Source: Flavobacteriaceae bacterium
GTDB lineage: Bacteria > Bacteroidota > Bacteroidia > Flavobacteriales > Flavobacteriaceae
NCBI GenBank assembly: GCA_002693605.1
Contig: NZQO01000144.1
Span: 1 to 30,536, forward strand
Length of the DNA: 30,536 nucleotides
Reading direction: 5' to 3'
Below, in pieces: positions 1 to 7,891 of the stretch. The notes below the pieces were generated by a model. It saw only the letters and a program-made list of their open reading frames with translations. It ran no database searches and was not told where the DNA came from. Numbering within the stretch: the first letter of the stretch is position 1; every line of letters starts with the position of its first letter. The position numbers and the translations under genes are program-made.

Positions 1-374
1 AAGGTCTTATTGTTCCATACCGACATATGTTCACGATAGCCGTGATGTTCGTGCCATATAAGATGCAACTTCGGATTCCTAATTTTCAGTAACGTAGCGA
101 AAAAATAGGAGGTCGTATGGGCGTGTAAAACTGTTATTCTGTGTTTCCGAATGTATTGTACAGCACGTGCCAAGGCCGATAGATCTAGCGTACTTTGCTT
201 CTCTAATATAACAACCGAAACGGAAGATATTACGGCCTGCTCCAATTTCCCGCCACGCCGGGTTGCCATAAGATGCGATTCTACACCTTCCCAAGCCGAT
301 GCATTTGCCAAATTCACCGCCATTCGCTCTGCCCCGCCCGGCGCCAAAGAATCGATAAGTTGCAGCACTTTCAT
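1..374 (-). CDS. Glycosyltransferase family 4, N-terminal part (cut by window edge)
   Basis: An open frame of 124 codons starts with ATG at 374 and runs off the window without a stop. It begins MKVLQLIDSLAPGGAERM, the classic first strand and glycine-rich loop (LxPGGAER) of GT4 retaining glycosyltransferases, followed by an alpha/beta pattern with a later HAHTTSYFF segment typical of the N-terminal Rossmann half. Its ATG overlaps the TGA of the upstream GT4 by four bases (ATGA), so it is translationally coupled and belongs to the same operon. The nucleotide-sugar-binding C-terminal half and the EX7E motif lie outside the window, so donor and acceptor cannot be guessed. Composition matches the GC-richer flank. 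The family call is fairly secure; the specificity is unknown. Confidence 0.85.
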   Translation of the reverse strand, partial: MKVLQLIDSLAPGGAERMAVNLANASAWEGVESHLMATRRGGKLEQAVISSVSVVILEKQSTLDLSALARAVQYIRKHRITVLHAHTTSYFFATLLKIRNPKLHLIWHEHHGYREHMSVWNNKT

Positions 375-1486
375 TTCAAAATCTCTTTTATAGCCTTCTC
401 AAATGCTTCCAAGGTATATTGCCTGGACCAGGCAGCAGCACTTTCTGACATACTGTTCAATTGCTCGGGTCGTTCGAGCAAGGTACTTATTTTCTCGGCA
501 TCTTGATCCAAGGGAGCCCTCAATAAAATTCCCCTAGCGCCCTGGTCCAGCATCCAAGGTACGCACGAAACCGGTGTCGCGATGGCAATGCCTGCATAGA
601 ACATCATCTCGGCGATCACTTTTGGCCAGCCTTCCGATTTCGATGGTAGCATCAGGAAATGGCTGTTCCTATAAGCCTCCTCAATCGATTCCGAATTCTG
701 GTTGCCGTGCAATCGCACTATATCGCCAAGCTCGCGATTCTTAATGAAGGTCTCCAAAGTCGAACGTTCGGGTCCTTCCCCATAGATATCCAAGCGAACC
801 GCAATGCCCCTGTGTTGCAATTTATCTACCAACTGTATAGCGTAGAGCGGCCGCTTCCCCGGGGTTAAGGACCCCACAAACAAAAATTGCCAAGGCGGGT
901 TAAACAATTTCTTTGGGCTATCCTGCTTCTTAATTTCTGAATAGCTCGCAGTGAAAAACGGCACGATATTCTTAGACTGTCGGGGCCAGTCCCCGTACAC
1001 AAGCACCTTCATATTCCGCGTCAGGAAAGTATTGCCCAAGATCCATTTCTGGAGGCGGTAACTGAGCGGCTGTCTTGCCTTCGGATCCCAATTTCCCGCA
1101 TATTTAGCGCTCTTGGGTGTCTTTGGAAAAAAGACCTGTACCATACAGCCCAATAGGCCCATATTGCCCGGGCACCGCAGATGGATATGATCGGCACGGC
1201 GCATAGCGTGTATAATCTTAACGAAATTAACAGGAATTCTATATAGTGCCCTCAGTGCTTCGGAAACGGAAATAAACGAAAATGCAGATACCTTGGTCAA
1301 GGTGATTTCCGAAGCACTGTAGGCCGTTTGTATCGCAGTAGGGGCCGCTTTTACTACAGGTGCCACTACCTCTACAAAGGAAACGTGCTTTCCCCAAAGA
1401 TTCATTTCCCGAACATAGGGCCCGTAGGCAAACCAACGGTCTCCTTGGCGCGAATGCAAAACGTGCGAAATCAGTACGAATCTCAT
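371..1486 (-). CDS. Glycosyltransferase family 4 (GT-B fold)
   Basis: Predicted cytoplasmic, membrane-associated glycosyltransferase of 371 residues that would add one sugar to the growing glycan. The C-terminal half carries the GT4 signature: a strand and loop reading FVGSLTPGKRP, then IYGEGPE, then LPSKSEGWPKVIAEMM, which contains the two glutamates of the EX7E motif. I place the start at ATG 1486 because it overlaps the upstream GT2 stop by four bases (ATGA) and begins MRFVLISHVL, a normal first beta strand. An in-frame non-ATG codon 36 bases upstream would only add a tail lying inside the neighbouring gene. It is coupled by another ATGA to the partial GT4 downstream. Donor and linkage are unknown. 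Confidence 0.85.
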   Translation of the reverse strand: MRFVLISHVLHSRQGDRWFAYGPYVREMNLWGKHVSFVEVVAPVVKAAPTAIQTAYSASEITLTKVSAFSFISVSEALRALYRIPVNFVKIIHAMRRADHIHLRCPGNMGLLGCMVQVFFPKTPKSAKYAGNWDPKARQPLSYRLQKWILGNTFLTRNMKVLVYGDWPRQSKNIVPFFTASYSEIKKQDSPKKLFNPPWQFLFVGSLTPGKRPLYAIQLVDKLQHRGIAVRLDIYGEGPERSTLETFIKNRELGDIVRLHGNQNSESIEEAYRNSHFLMLPSKSEGWPKVIAEMMFYAGIAIATPVSCVPWMLDQGARGILLRAPLDQDAEKISTLLERPEQLNSMSESAAAWSRQYTLEAFEKAIKEILK

Positions 1487-2478
1487 ACGGCCTTGGGTTT
1501 GTTGAAGAAGAGGGTGAACCATCCAACCGTTCGACCCAGCGCCTCGCGAAATGCATTTGAGTCGAACCTCGTAATACTATTTCCGAAGCGAATAAGCGTC
1601 AGCACTAACGAAGTCAGATGCCATTTCAGTTTAGCCTTAGCCGAAGGATTTGTGTACTTGGTGCGCCACACCAGCCAGCCATTGCGAACCACCATCTTGC
1701 CATAGGCATACGTATTGGGACGACCCGAAGCATCGTGGTGGTGCTCAAGTTGCGCGGCCGTATTTACAAACAAGGATCCCTTATTGGATAGTCGCAAGGT
1801 AAATTCGGCATCCTCGTACAACCCGTATCCTTCAAAATATTCCGAGAAGCGCTCATTGTCCAAGACCGCTTTCCTATAGGAAGCAACGCCGCCCATAAAT
1901 TGCTCCACCGGATATATCTTCCCGGAGGGCGGTAAAAATGACACCGACCTGCCGTGGGAGAAATCGGGCAAGTGCGCTGGTGGCCGGTTGGCATCGAGCC
2001 CCAGTTTCTTCCTAAGCACAAAACGCGCGCCGTCCTTTCGGCAATAGCCATCATAGCAGAATTCCGACAGCTTGGCGCAATACGCCTCCGGTACCTTTCG
2101 CCAGGTTACTTCATTGGCGATATAACCGCCAACTCCCAAGGCCCCTGGGTAAATTTCATACGTCCGTAACAATTTCTTGAAATACGCAGGTTTCAGTATC
2201 GTGTCATCATCCAAAAAACATACAATTTCAATTTCTTCCTCTACCTTCTCGATTCCAAAGTTGCGCTGACGCGTTAACCCTCGATCGGCATCCGAAACTT
2301 TATAATAATCGAGATTTTGATAGGAAGCTTGGCTTAGCATATTTCGCGTATCCTCGTTCCTCGATCCATCGACTACAAGTATCGAATTAGGATACGGGGT
2401 CTGCAATGCTACCGAATCGAGTAATTTCCGTAGGGGTTCGGGCCGCATATAGGTACAGATAATGAGGGCGAAAGTCAT
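1483..2478 (-). CDS. Glycosyltransferase family 2 (GT-A fold)
   Basis: A 331-residue inverting GT2 enzyme. It opens with MTFALIICTYMRPEPL (first strand and nucleotide-binding loop), has VVDGS near residue 35, and the metal-binding DDD at about 90-92 in CFLDDDTILKP. Later MGGVASYRKAVL and YEDAEFTLRLSNKG correspond to the acceptor-side GG(x) and ED motifs. Its ATG lies one base after the stop of the larger GT2 gene upstream, and its stop overlaps the next GT4 (ATGA), so it sits mid-operon. It resembles the C-terminal catalytic domain of that upstream gene in motif layout, and the two may be related. Substrates are unknown. Confidence 0.88.
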   Translation of the reverse strand: MTFALIICTYMRPEPLRKLLDSVALQTPYPNSILVVDGSRNEDTRNMLSQASYQNLDYYKVSDADRGLTRQRNFGIEKVEEEIEIVCFLDDDTILKPAYFKKLLRTYEIYPGALGVGGYIANEVTWRKVPEAYCAKLSEFCYDGYCRKDGARFVLRKKLGLDANRPPAHLPDFSHGRSVSFLPPSGKIYPVEQFMGGVASYRKAVLDNERFSEYFEGYGLYEDAEFTLRLSNKGSLFVNTAAQLEHHHDASGRPNTYAYGKMVVRNGWLVWRTKYTNPSAKAKLKWHLTSLVLTLIRFGNSITRFDSNAFREALGRTVGWFTLFFNKPKAV

Positions 2479-2479
2479 G

Positions 2480-4042
2480 TTACTGGGTACGTTTTCCGAG
2501 TGCGCGCAATTTCTTGGCGTAAAATACAGATTTATTATATTGCAACATACGGTACGGCAACTTTAGCATGCGCAATGGTAATTGCCACTTCGCGCCCTTC
2601 ACGAGGTATCGGATAAAGTATTTGTAGCGGTACTCGGTGCGCTGCCGTGCGCTAAATTGCTTGAATAGCTGGTACATAATGGTGGGGCTGGGCACGGGGC
2701 GGATATAGCGCACGGGGTGGTCTAGCTCCCATGGCTGCTTTTTTCGCTTTTTGCCCATCAATTTTGCCTGGCTCCCCCAAAAACGATAGCCACCGGCCGG
2801 TGGCTTTAGGTGCAGGTTCGCCGAAAACGGATTATGCAGCACGTGCACCCCCAATTTGGTAAGCGAGAGGCCAAAATCGCTATCCTCACCATAACCGCCA
2901 TCGTAATTGATATCATTCCCTACCAATGCGGTCACATACTCGCGTTTTACGCAACTATTGGCATTGCTATAGCTGGTAGCAGCGCCAACGTACCAGCGAT
3001 GGGCGTCCATATCTTCGAGTTTTTCCGTTAAGTCATCCAGATCCTGTTGCTGATTTTCGGCACGAATATCTAGTCCGTTGCAGGCCCCAGCGTTATAGGT
3101 TTGCAATAATCTTAAGTGCCCTTCAATAAAATCGGGCGGTATGCGAATGTCGTCATCGCCAAATACGATATAATCTCCCGTACAGCGATCAATCGCCTCG
3201 TTGCGGGCCCTGCAGCTGCCCTTGGTGGCCTGCCAGTGAAACTGTACCGCAAAGGGGTAGTCCTGTTCCCGGTACAGCGATTCTTCGCGCGTTTCCGGCG
3301 GGGTAGCATCGACCACGACTACCTGGCTTGGCAAATACGATTGATTTTTGAGGTCCTCTAATAGTTTTAAGGTATATTCCTGCCGCAACATAGTGGGAAT
3401 AATATAGCTTACCGTTGGCGCTCCCCGAACTTCGTTTAGTGGCCGTGGGCCTACCTTCGGAAATTCGCCGCGCTTTGCAAATGCTCTTTTTGACGCATAT
3501 AAGGCGCGCCATTCATTTGGTTTCCAAATTCCCTTTCTGAAGAGCATATACCAAGAATGCGCCATCTTAAAATTTTTCCGGTAGAAGGTATAGCGATCCT
3601 TTACGGAAATATGGGGCACGGATATTTCCGCTGCCGTGTATAATCCCTTTACGTACAGTGGAATGGCCCCGCCATTGCGAAGGGCATTATAGGCAAAATC
3701 GAAGGCCTGTAGATCGCGATTTGCATAGTCTGCGTCGAATCCCGGAAGTTGTTCCCAAACCCCTTTGCGAATGGCAAATGCAGCCGGGTTGAGCCGCCAA
3801 CTAATGCACTCGTCCAATCCGTCAAAATCGTACACATACCAGAAAAACACCACCGTCTGGTAAACGATATCCAAAAAGGCATTCTTATATCCCTGTTCGA
3901 AACTACTATGCCAAATATCGCCGGGACCGTGCGAGAGTTTTTCCAGCAACGCCAAATCTGGCTCGCCAACATACAGCAAAATTTCGCCATCTGAATTCGT
4001 GTAGGTTTTAAAAGCAGGCTGCATTTCTAGGTTTCTATCCAT
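2480..4042 (-). CDS. Two-part GT2 glycosyltransferase with degenerate N-terminal GT-A-like half
   Basis: A 520-residue protein, much longer than a usual GT2 of about 300. The catalytic domain starts near residue 210 (VSYIIPTMLRQEYTLKLL), with VVVVDATPPE at 241-250, GSCRARNEAI at 275-284 and the metal site GDDDI at 295-299; GGYGEDSDFGLSL further on is the acceptor-side ED motif. Residues about 80-130 (ISWRLNPAAFAIRKGVW, then PGFDADYANRDLQAF) look like the C-terminal half of another GT2 domain, but no nucleotide-binding half or DXD is visible before it. I chose ATG 4042 (MDRNLEM) over an upstream TTG. The 128 bases before it hold no gene. The next GT2 starts one base after its stop. Confidence 0.82.
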   Translation of the reverse strand: MDRNLEMQPAFKTYTNSDGEILLYVGEPDLALLEKLSHGPGDIWHSSFEQGYKNAFLDIVYQTVVFFWYVYDFDGLDECISWRLNPAAFAIRKGVWEQLPGFDADYANRDLQAFDFAYNALRNGGAIPLYVKGLYTAAEISVPHISVKDRYTFYRKNFKMAHSWYMLFRKGIWKPNEWRALYASKRAFAKRGEFPKVGPRPLNEVRGAPTVSYIIPTMLRQEYTLKLLEDLKNQSYLPSQVVVVDATPPETREESLYREQDYPFAVQFHWQATKGSCRARNEAIDRCTGDYIVFGDDDIRIPPDFIEGHLRLLQTYNAGACNGLDIRAENQQQDLDDLTEKLEDMDAHRWYVGAATSYSNANSCVKREYVTALVGNDINYDGGYGEDSDFGLSLTKLGVHVLHNPFSANLHLKPPAGGYRFWGSQAKLMGKKRKKQPWELDHPVRYIRPVPSPTIMYQLFKQFSARQRTEYRYKYFIRYLVKGAKWQLPLRMLKLPYRMLQYNKSVFYAKKLRALGKRTQ

Positions 4043-4170
4043 TAGTAGGCCCTCTTGGCCCAAATTATTCTATACGAACTGAAAATTCGCTAGGTCCCGC
4101 TCCATATTTCAGTCGTTCTTGGCGAATTTCCGTACGCGCATCACTTATTATCGAAGCTTATTAGTCACAT

Positions 4171-5325
4171 TCATTTTCGGCTGTGTTGCTCAAGCTGTCT
4201 TTCATAAAAAGCTACGCTCTGTCCGGCCACCACCTCAATGCTAAATTTTTCCCTGACCTTTCGACGGGCCTCGGCCCCCAATTGCGTGCGCAGGGCCTCA
4301 TTATTCAATACCCTGACTAGCCGATCGGCAAATAGGGCGTGGTCCTTTGGGTGCACTAGGTAACCGTCCTTGCCATCGTCGATAACCTCTGGTGCCCAGC
4401 CAATGTTGGAGGCCACAACGGCCTTTTCCATAGCCATTGCCTCGATCCAGGAAACGGGAAGGGCCTCGGCAAAAGTAGGGAAAACGCAGACAGTGGCGTG
4501 GGCAATATGTGTTTTAATATGCGAATAGGGAACGGGACCGAGATATTGTACCCGATCGATGGCCTTTTCCGAAAATAAGGGTTTCATCAATTTCCAGGTG
4601 GAAGGGCTGCCCGATTGCCTATCGGCACTATCGTTCCCTACCAACAGTAATCTTGCCTGGGGATGTCTTTCGAGTACCTCGTTGAAAATATGGGGCAGTT
4701 CCAAGAGTCCCTTTTTCCGAATTAAGGTTCCGAAATAAAGGATGGTATTTTCATTGGCAGCGGGCCTAGCAGGCGAAAACTTTGAAAGGTCGATCGAATT
4801 GGGAATGACCGTATAGTCCTTTTTTAGCTGAAACAACTGCTTCGTAAGTTTCCCCGTGAAGTCGCTCACGGAAATGATGGCATCGGCCTTCTTGAGCGCA
4901 GTTTTTTCAAAAAAGCGGTTCCTAGCTTTCACCTGCCGTTGGTCTAAATGGCAGAAATAGGTGTCACTGCCATGTAATTTAACAGATAAGGGGCACTGAA
5001 GTCTCATATAGGCGGTTATTCCCGTCCAATCAGGAGCCTCTACTAAATCTAGCTCACCCTGCATTGTTAGGGCATTTATTTTACGCTGAATTTTTCTACG
5101 GGTAAGCAACCAGGACAATCCCTTTAGCTTTATGTTTTTAATACGGTAAATTTTAATTTCACCCTCATCAATAAAAGCGTCCGCATCTTGCTGATATACA
5201 AGGATTACTACCTTAACCCCTAATTTCGCCAATCCTGTTGCTAAGTTTAAAATGCTCGTCCCCAGCCCTCCCGAGTGACCAGTTTTAGGGTGCGGATATT
5301 CTGGGGTGAGGAAGGCTATCTTCAT
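4171..5325 (-). CDS. Glycosyltransferase family 4 (GT-B fold)
   Basis: A complete 384-residue GT4 enzyme. The N-terminus MKIAFLTPEYPHPKTGHSGG and following LGTSILNLATGLAKLG form the glycine-rich loop of the acceptor domain. The donor domain shows ILYFGTLIRKKGLLELP, LLLVGND and the EX7E region FPTFAEALPVSWIEAMAM, then NIGWAPEVIDDGKDGYLV. Overall it is close to the common bacterial WcaL/WbaZ-like layout, but I do not assign a named gene. The ATG overlaps the upstream GT4 stop by four bases (ATGA). It is the last gene before a 128-base gap, so it may end a tightly coupled block. Donor sugar is unknown. Confidence 0.88.
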   Translation of the reverse strand: MKIAFLTPEYPHPKTGHSGGLGTSILNLATGLAKLGVKVVILVYQQDADAFIDEGEIKIYRIKNIKLKGLSWLLTRRKIQRKINALTMQGELDLVEAPDWTGITAYMRLQCPLSVKLHGSDTYFCHLDQRQVKARNRFFEKTALKKADAIISVSDFTGKLTKQLFQLKKDYTVIPNSIDLSKFSPARPAANENTILYFGTLIRKKGLLELPHIFNEVLERHPQARLLLVGNDSADRQSGSPSTWKLMKPLFSEKAIDRVQYLGPVPYSHIKTHIAHATVCVFPTFAEALPVSWIEAMAMEKAVVASNIGWAPEVIDDGKDGYLVHPKDHALFADRLVRVLNNEALRTQLGAEARRKVREKFSIEVVAGQSVAFYERQLEQHSRK

Positions 5326-6404
5326 TGTATCAATTGTATGTATTTATCAACCATCCTCTCCACGGTAAAGCGTTCGGCGATTTCAGTTCGTGTGTAGCCC
5401 GTAATTTTCTTCTTCCCAAGAATTAAATGCTCCAGTAGAAGAGCCAACTGCGCCCCATTTTGTGCTTCAAACAAAAAGCCATTTTCACCGTCTCGAACAA
5501 CCTCCGTGTTTCCTCCAACCGGAGTGGTGATTACCGGAACGTTGGCGGCCAGGCTCTCCAGCAAGGTAAGGCTAAAACACTCCATATGGGTGGGATGCAA
5601 TAGATAATCATATTTGCAAAACGTCTCTTTCAATGAATCAGAACTTCCCTGGAAACGGAATTGTTTCCCTAACTGAAGCTTAGCAAGCTGTGCAAGCAAA
5701 ACTTCTTTATACGGCCCGTCCCCAAAAACGTCAATAGACATCCTATTCTTCAACGAATTTGGCAGCATCGCTACGGCGGCAATCAAATCCTGTATGCCTT
5801 TCGATTCTCGGAGATGCGAAGCCACTAAGAATTTTGGATTACTTTCGGCACGCTCCTTCCGTTCCACTATTTCAGAAATGAGCACCCCGTTATAAATAGT
5901 CTGAGTTTTACCTCGAATAGAATTGCCAAAATCCTTGATCAGCTCCCGGACCGTATAGTTGGAAACTCCCACGAATACGTTAACATACGAGGCATAGAGA
6001 AACCCCTTTATCCTTTTCTTGATTTGCTTGGAGACGGGATACCCGGCTAAGGGCCTCGGATTATGGTCGACCGCAATGACTACGGCGTCTGTAGCTTTTT
6101 TTACATTTCTGAAAAAGGGGGTACACAATTCCAGGAAATGCGTAAAAACGTGTGAATAGGTTACTGAATTGCCCTTGCAATACTCCAGAAAGGTCGCTTC
6201 TATGCTAATCTGGGTTTTGGGAATAATATTCAACCTGGTATAGGCGCCGTGGGTAGCGGGATTGGGAAAAAACCAGTCGACCGCAATTCCCGAGTCCTTA
6301 CATTTTTTGTCGAACGCCCAAAAGAAGGCATCCATCCCGCCAACCCGATCGGGCAATAGCGCATAATCGCACAGCACCGCTATTCGTTTCGATCTCAAAT
6401 CCAT
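5322..6404 (-). CDS. Glycosyltransferase family 4 (GT-B fold)
   Basis: A 360-residue GT4 enzyme. The start is ATG 6404 (MDLRSKRIAVLCDYALLP), ten bases inside the upstream GT gene and preceded by an A-rich leader; a longer reading from 6452 begins at a non-ATG codon inside that gene and adds nothing family-like. The N-terminal loop is RVGGMDAFFWAF. The C-terminal half has PKFLVASHLRESKGIQDL, VFGDGP, FRFQGSSD and HPTHMECFSLTLLESLA with the EX7E glutamates, followed by PVITTPVGGNTEVV. Overlaps with genes on both sides show translational coupling in the run from 7.8 to 4.2 kb. Substrate is unknown. Confidence 0.88.
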   Translation of the reverse strand: MDLRSKRIAVLCDYALLPDRVGGMDAFFWAFDKKCKDSGIAVDWFFPNPATHGAYTRLNIIPKTQISIEATFLEYCKGNSVTYSHVFTHFLELCTPFFRNVKKATDAVVIAVDHNPRPLAGYPVSKQIKKRIKGFLYASYVNVFVGVSNYTVRELIKDFGNSIRGKTQTIYNGVLISEIVERKERAESNPKFLVASHLRESKGIQDLIAAVAMLPNSLKNRMSIDVFGDGPYKEVLLAQLAKLQLGKQFRFQGSSDSLKETFCKYDYLLHPTHMECFSLTLLESLAANVPVITTPVGGNTEVVRDGENGFLFEAQNGAQLALLLEHLILGKKKITGYTRTEIAERFTVERMVDKYIQLIQ

Positions 6405-7783
6405 TTTTTTAAGGTACTCGCCATACGCTTGCCGGTGCCCTCCAACGGGCAACCTACTTCAAGGGCAGTTAGGGCACTTCGATTTTCACTGTCCGCCTCC
6501 GGATTTTCCAAATAATATCCCACCGCTTCCAATAGCTCCGTTTCATTCTTAACGATTTTCGTCGCTCCGCTTTCTACTAGGTGCTCGATATGGGCGTATT
6601 TCAGAAATCGCTGGTCATTGTACAGCCCGTTTTCAGGATTTCCGAAAACGGGATTGATTACGGGCTTGTTAAACTGCATAAAATCGAGACTCATAGTGGA
6701 GAGCATATTTATATTTAAATCGCAATGCTGCAACAGCGCCCTTAAATCCCGCACATCGCCCTCTGTTGGCACCCGTTGCGACCAGGGCTCTGGATGCCCT
6801 TCCCGGCTCAAGTTCCAATCGGGATAATTCCATATAATGAACGTATACGTATTGGCCAGTTCGCGAAATCGCACCGGATCTTCGGCGGGGGAGGTCCGCA
6901 CCAACAATTGTGCGTTTGGTATTTGATCGGCTCTTATGGCTTCTGCCAAAATACGAATATAGCGTTCGTCATTCTTACTCGTAGAAATATCGCCACAGCT
7001 AAAACAAATGGTCTTTTTCGATTGCTCTAATCCAAAGCGGGAATGGAATTCCGCTTTGGTCGTATGATAGCGGGTCAATATATAAGGCTCGAATTGTGGG
7101 GTACCTACTACTTCAATATTTTCAGGACGCACACGGCTGTAAAATTGCAGCAATTCAGATTTCATCAATTCACTCCAAACCAAGTAATAATCGAAGTCGG
7201 CCGCCATCCTTCCCTTCGAGGCAAGATTGTCCCAGCTAAAAATAAAGGAGGCCATGGGGATTGAAAGCCGCTGGGCCACGTAGGCTAAGGGTGCCAGATA
7301 GGGAGGACGTTGATGCGTAAAAAACAGTAAATCGAAATTCTCGGCTTGCAGCAGATCTGTGTAGGAACGAGTCACCGCCTTATTTCGAAACTGTCTTTGC
7401 TGCTGTTTCGTATAGCGCGCAATCCAGGCTTCGGAATGGAAATGGGCCGTCCACTTCAACAGTAAACGCGTTGCCCGACCGCGCGGGGACCTGGAAGTGG
7501 ATGAATTGGTTAGGAGATTATCGGTAATCCCAAAATTACCCCTTTTGTGCAATTGGAGGTGGGCGAGTTCCTTGGCCTTTCGGAAAAACCAGGTCACGAA
7601 CGATTCCTGTAGTACAGGCAGCTCGATTACCCGACAGTGGATATGTTTCTTATATATTGAATGCGGAAGAAACGAAAGGATTACTACTTCCTCCCATTGA
7701 TGTTGAGCCTCCCGAAGAAAGTCGCTTAGCACGAAATTCCGGAACCCCACCCCATCGGTAATAACGATGCCGAGTTTTGCCAT
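6395..7783 (-). CDS. Unclassified GT-B-fold transferase, candidate terminal or sialyl-type transferase
   Basis: A 462-residue protein without the usual GT4 EX7E motif. The N-terminal half (MAKLGIVITDGVGFRNF) is Rossmann-like. The middle has FSWDNLASKGRMAADFDYY (about 182-200), then WSELMKSELLQFY and IEVVGTPQFEPY (about 223-234), and the C-terminal half has NMLSTMSLDFMQFNKPVINP (about 359-378). That layout resembles the GT-B fold of CDP-glycerol glycerophosphotransferase-like and related UDP-glycosyltransferase families. It follows the asparagine-synthase-like gene after 108 bases, so it is the first transferase downstream of the CMP-nonulosonate genes. Using a CMP- or UDP-activated donor is inference from fold and position only. 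The downstream GT4 overlaps its end by ten bases. Confidence 0.7.
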   Translation of the reverse strand: MAKLGIVITDGVGFRNFVLSDFLREAQHQWEEVVILSFLPHSIYKKHIHCRVIELPVLQESFVTWFFRKAKELAHLQLHKRGNFGITDNLLTNSSTSRSPRGRATRLLLKWTAHFHSEAWIARYTKQQQRQFRNKAVTRSYTDLLQAENFDLLFFTHQRPPYLAPLAYVAQRLSIPMASFIFSWDNLASKGRMAADFDYYLVWSELMKSELLQFYSRVRPENIEVVGTPQFEPYILTRYHTTKAEFHSRFGLEQSKKTICFSCGDISTSKNDERYIRILAEAIRADQIPNAQLLVRTSPAEDPVRFRELANTYTFIIWNYPDWNLSREGHPEPWSQRVPTEGDVRDLRALLQHCDLNINMLSTMSLDFMQFNKPVINPVFGNPENGLYNDQRFLKYAHIEHLVESGATKIVKNETELLEAVGYYLENPEADSENRSALTALEVGCPLEGTGKRMASTLKKWI

Positions 7784-7891
7784 AAGGTGGCAAGATAAAA
7801 AAACGTAGGCAAAGGCAATGGTTTTTTTTAACCCAAGTCCTGTTGTATATTTACCCCTCGCAAGAGAGAGCGCATCGAGAATACTGTGACA

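Noticed and set aside
4083..4129. Inverted repeat aaattcgc (4083-4090) and gcgaattt (4122-4129) in the gap before the large GT2.
   Set aside because: Arms of 8 bp are separated by 31 bases with no T-run and no promoter motif in register. Too weak to call.
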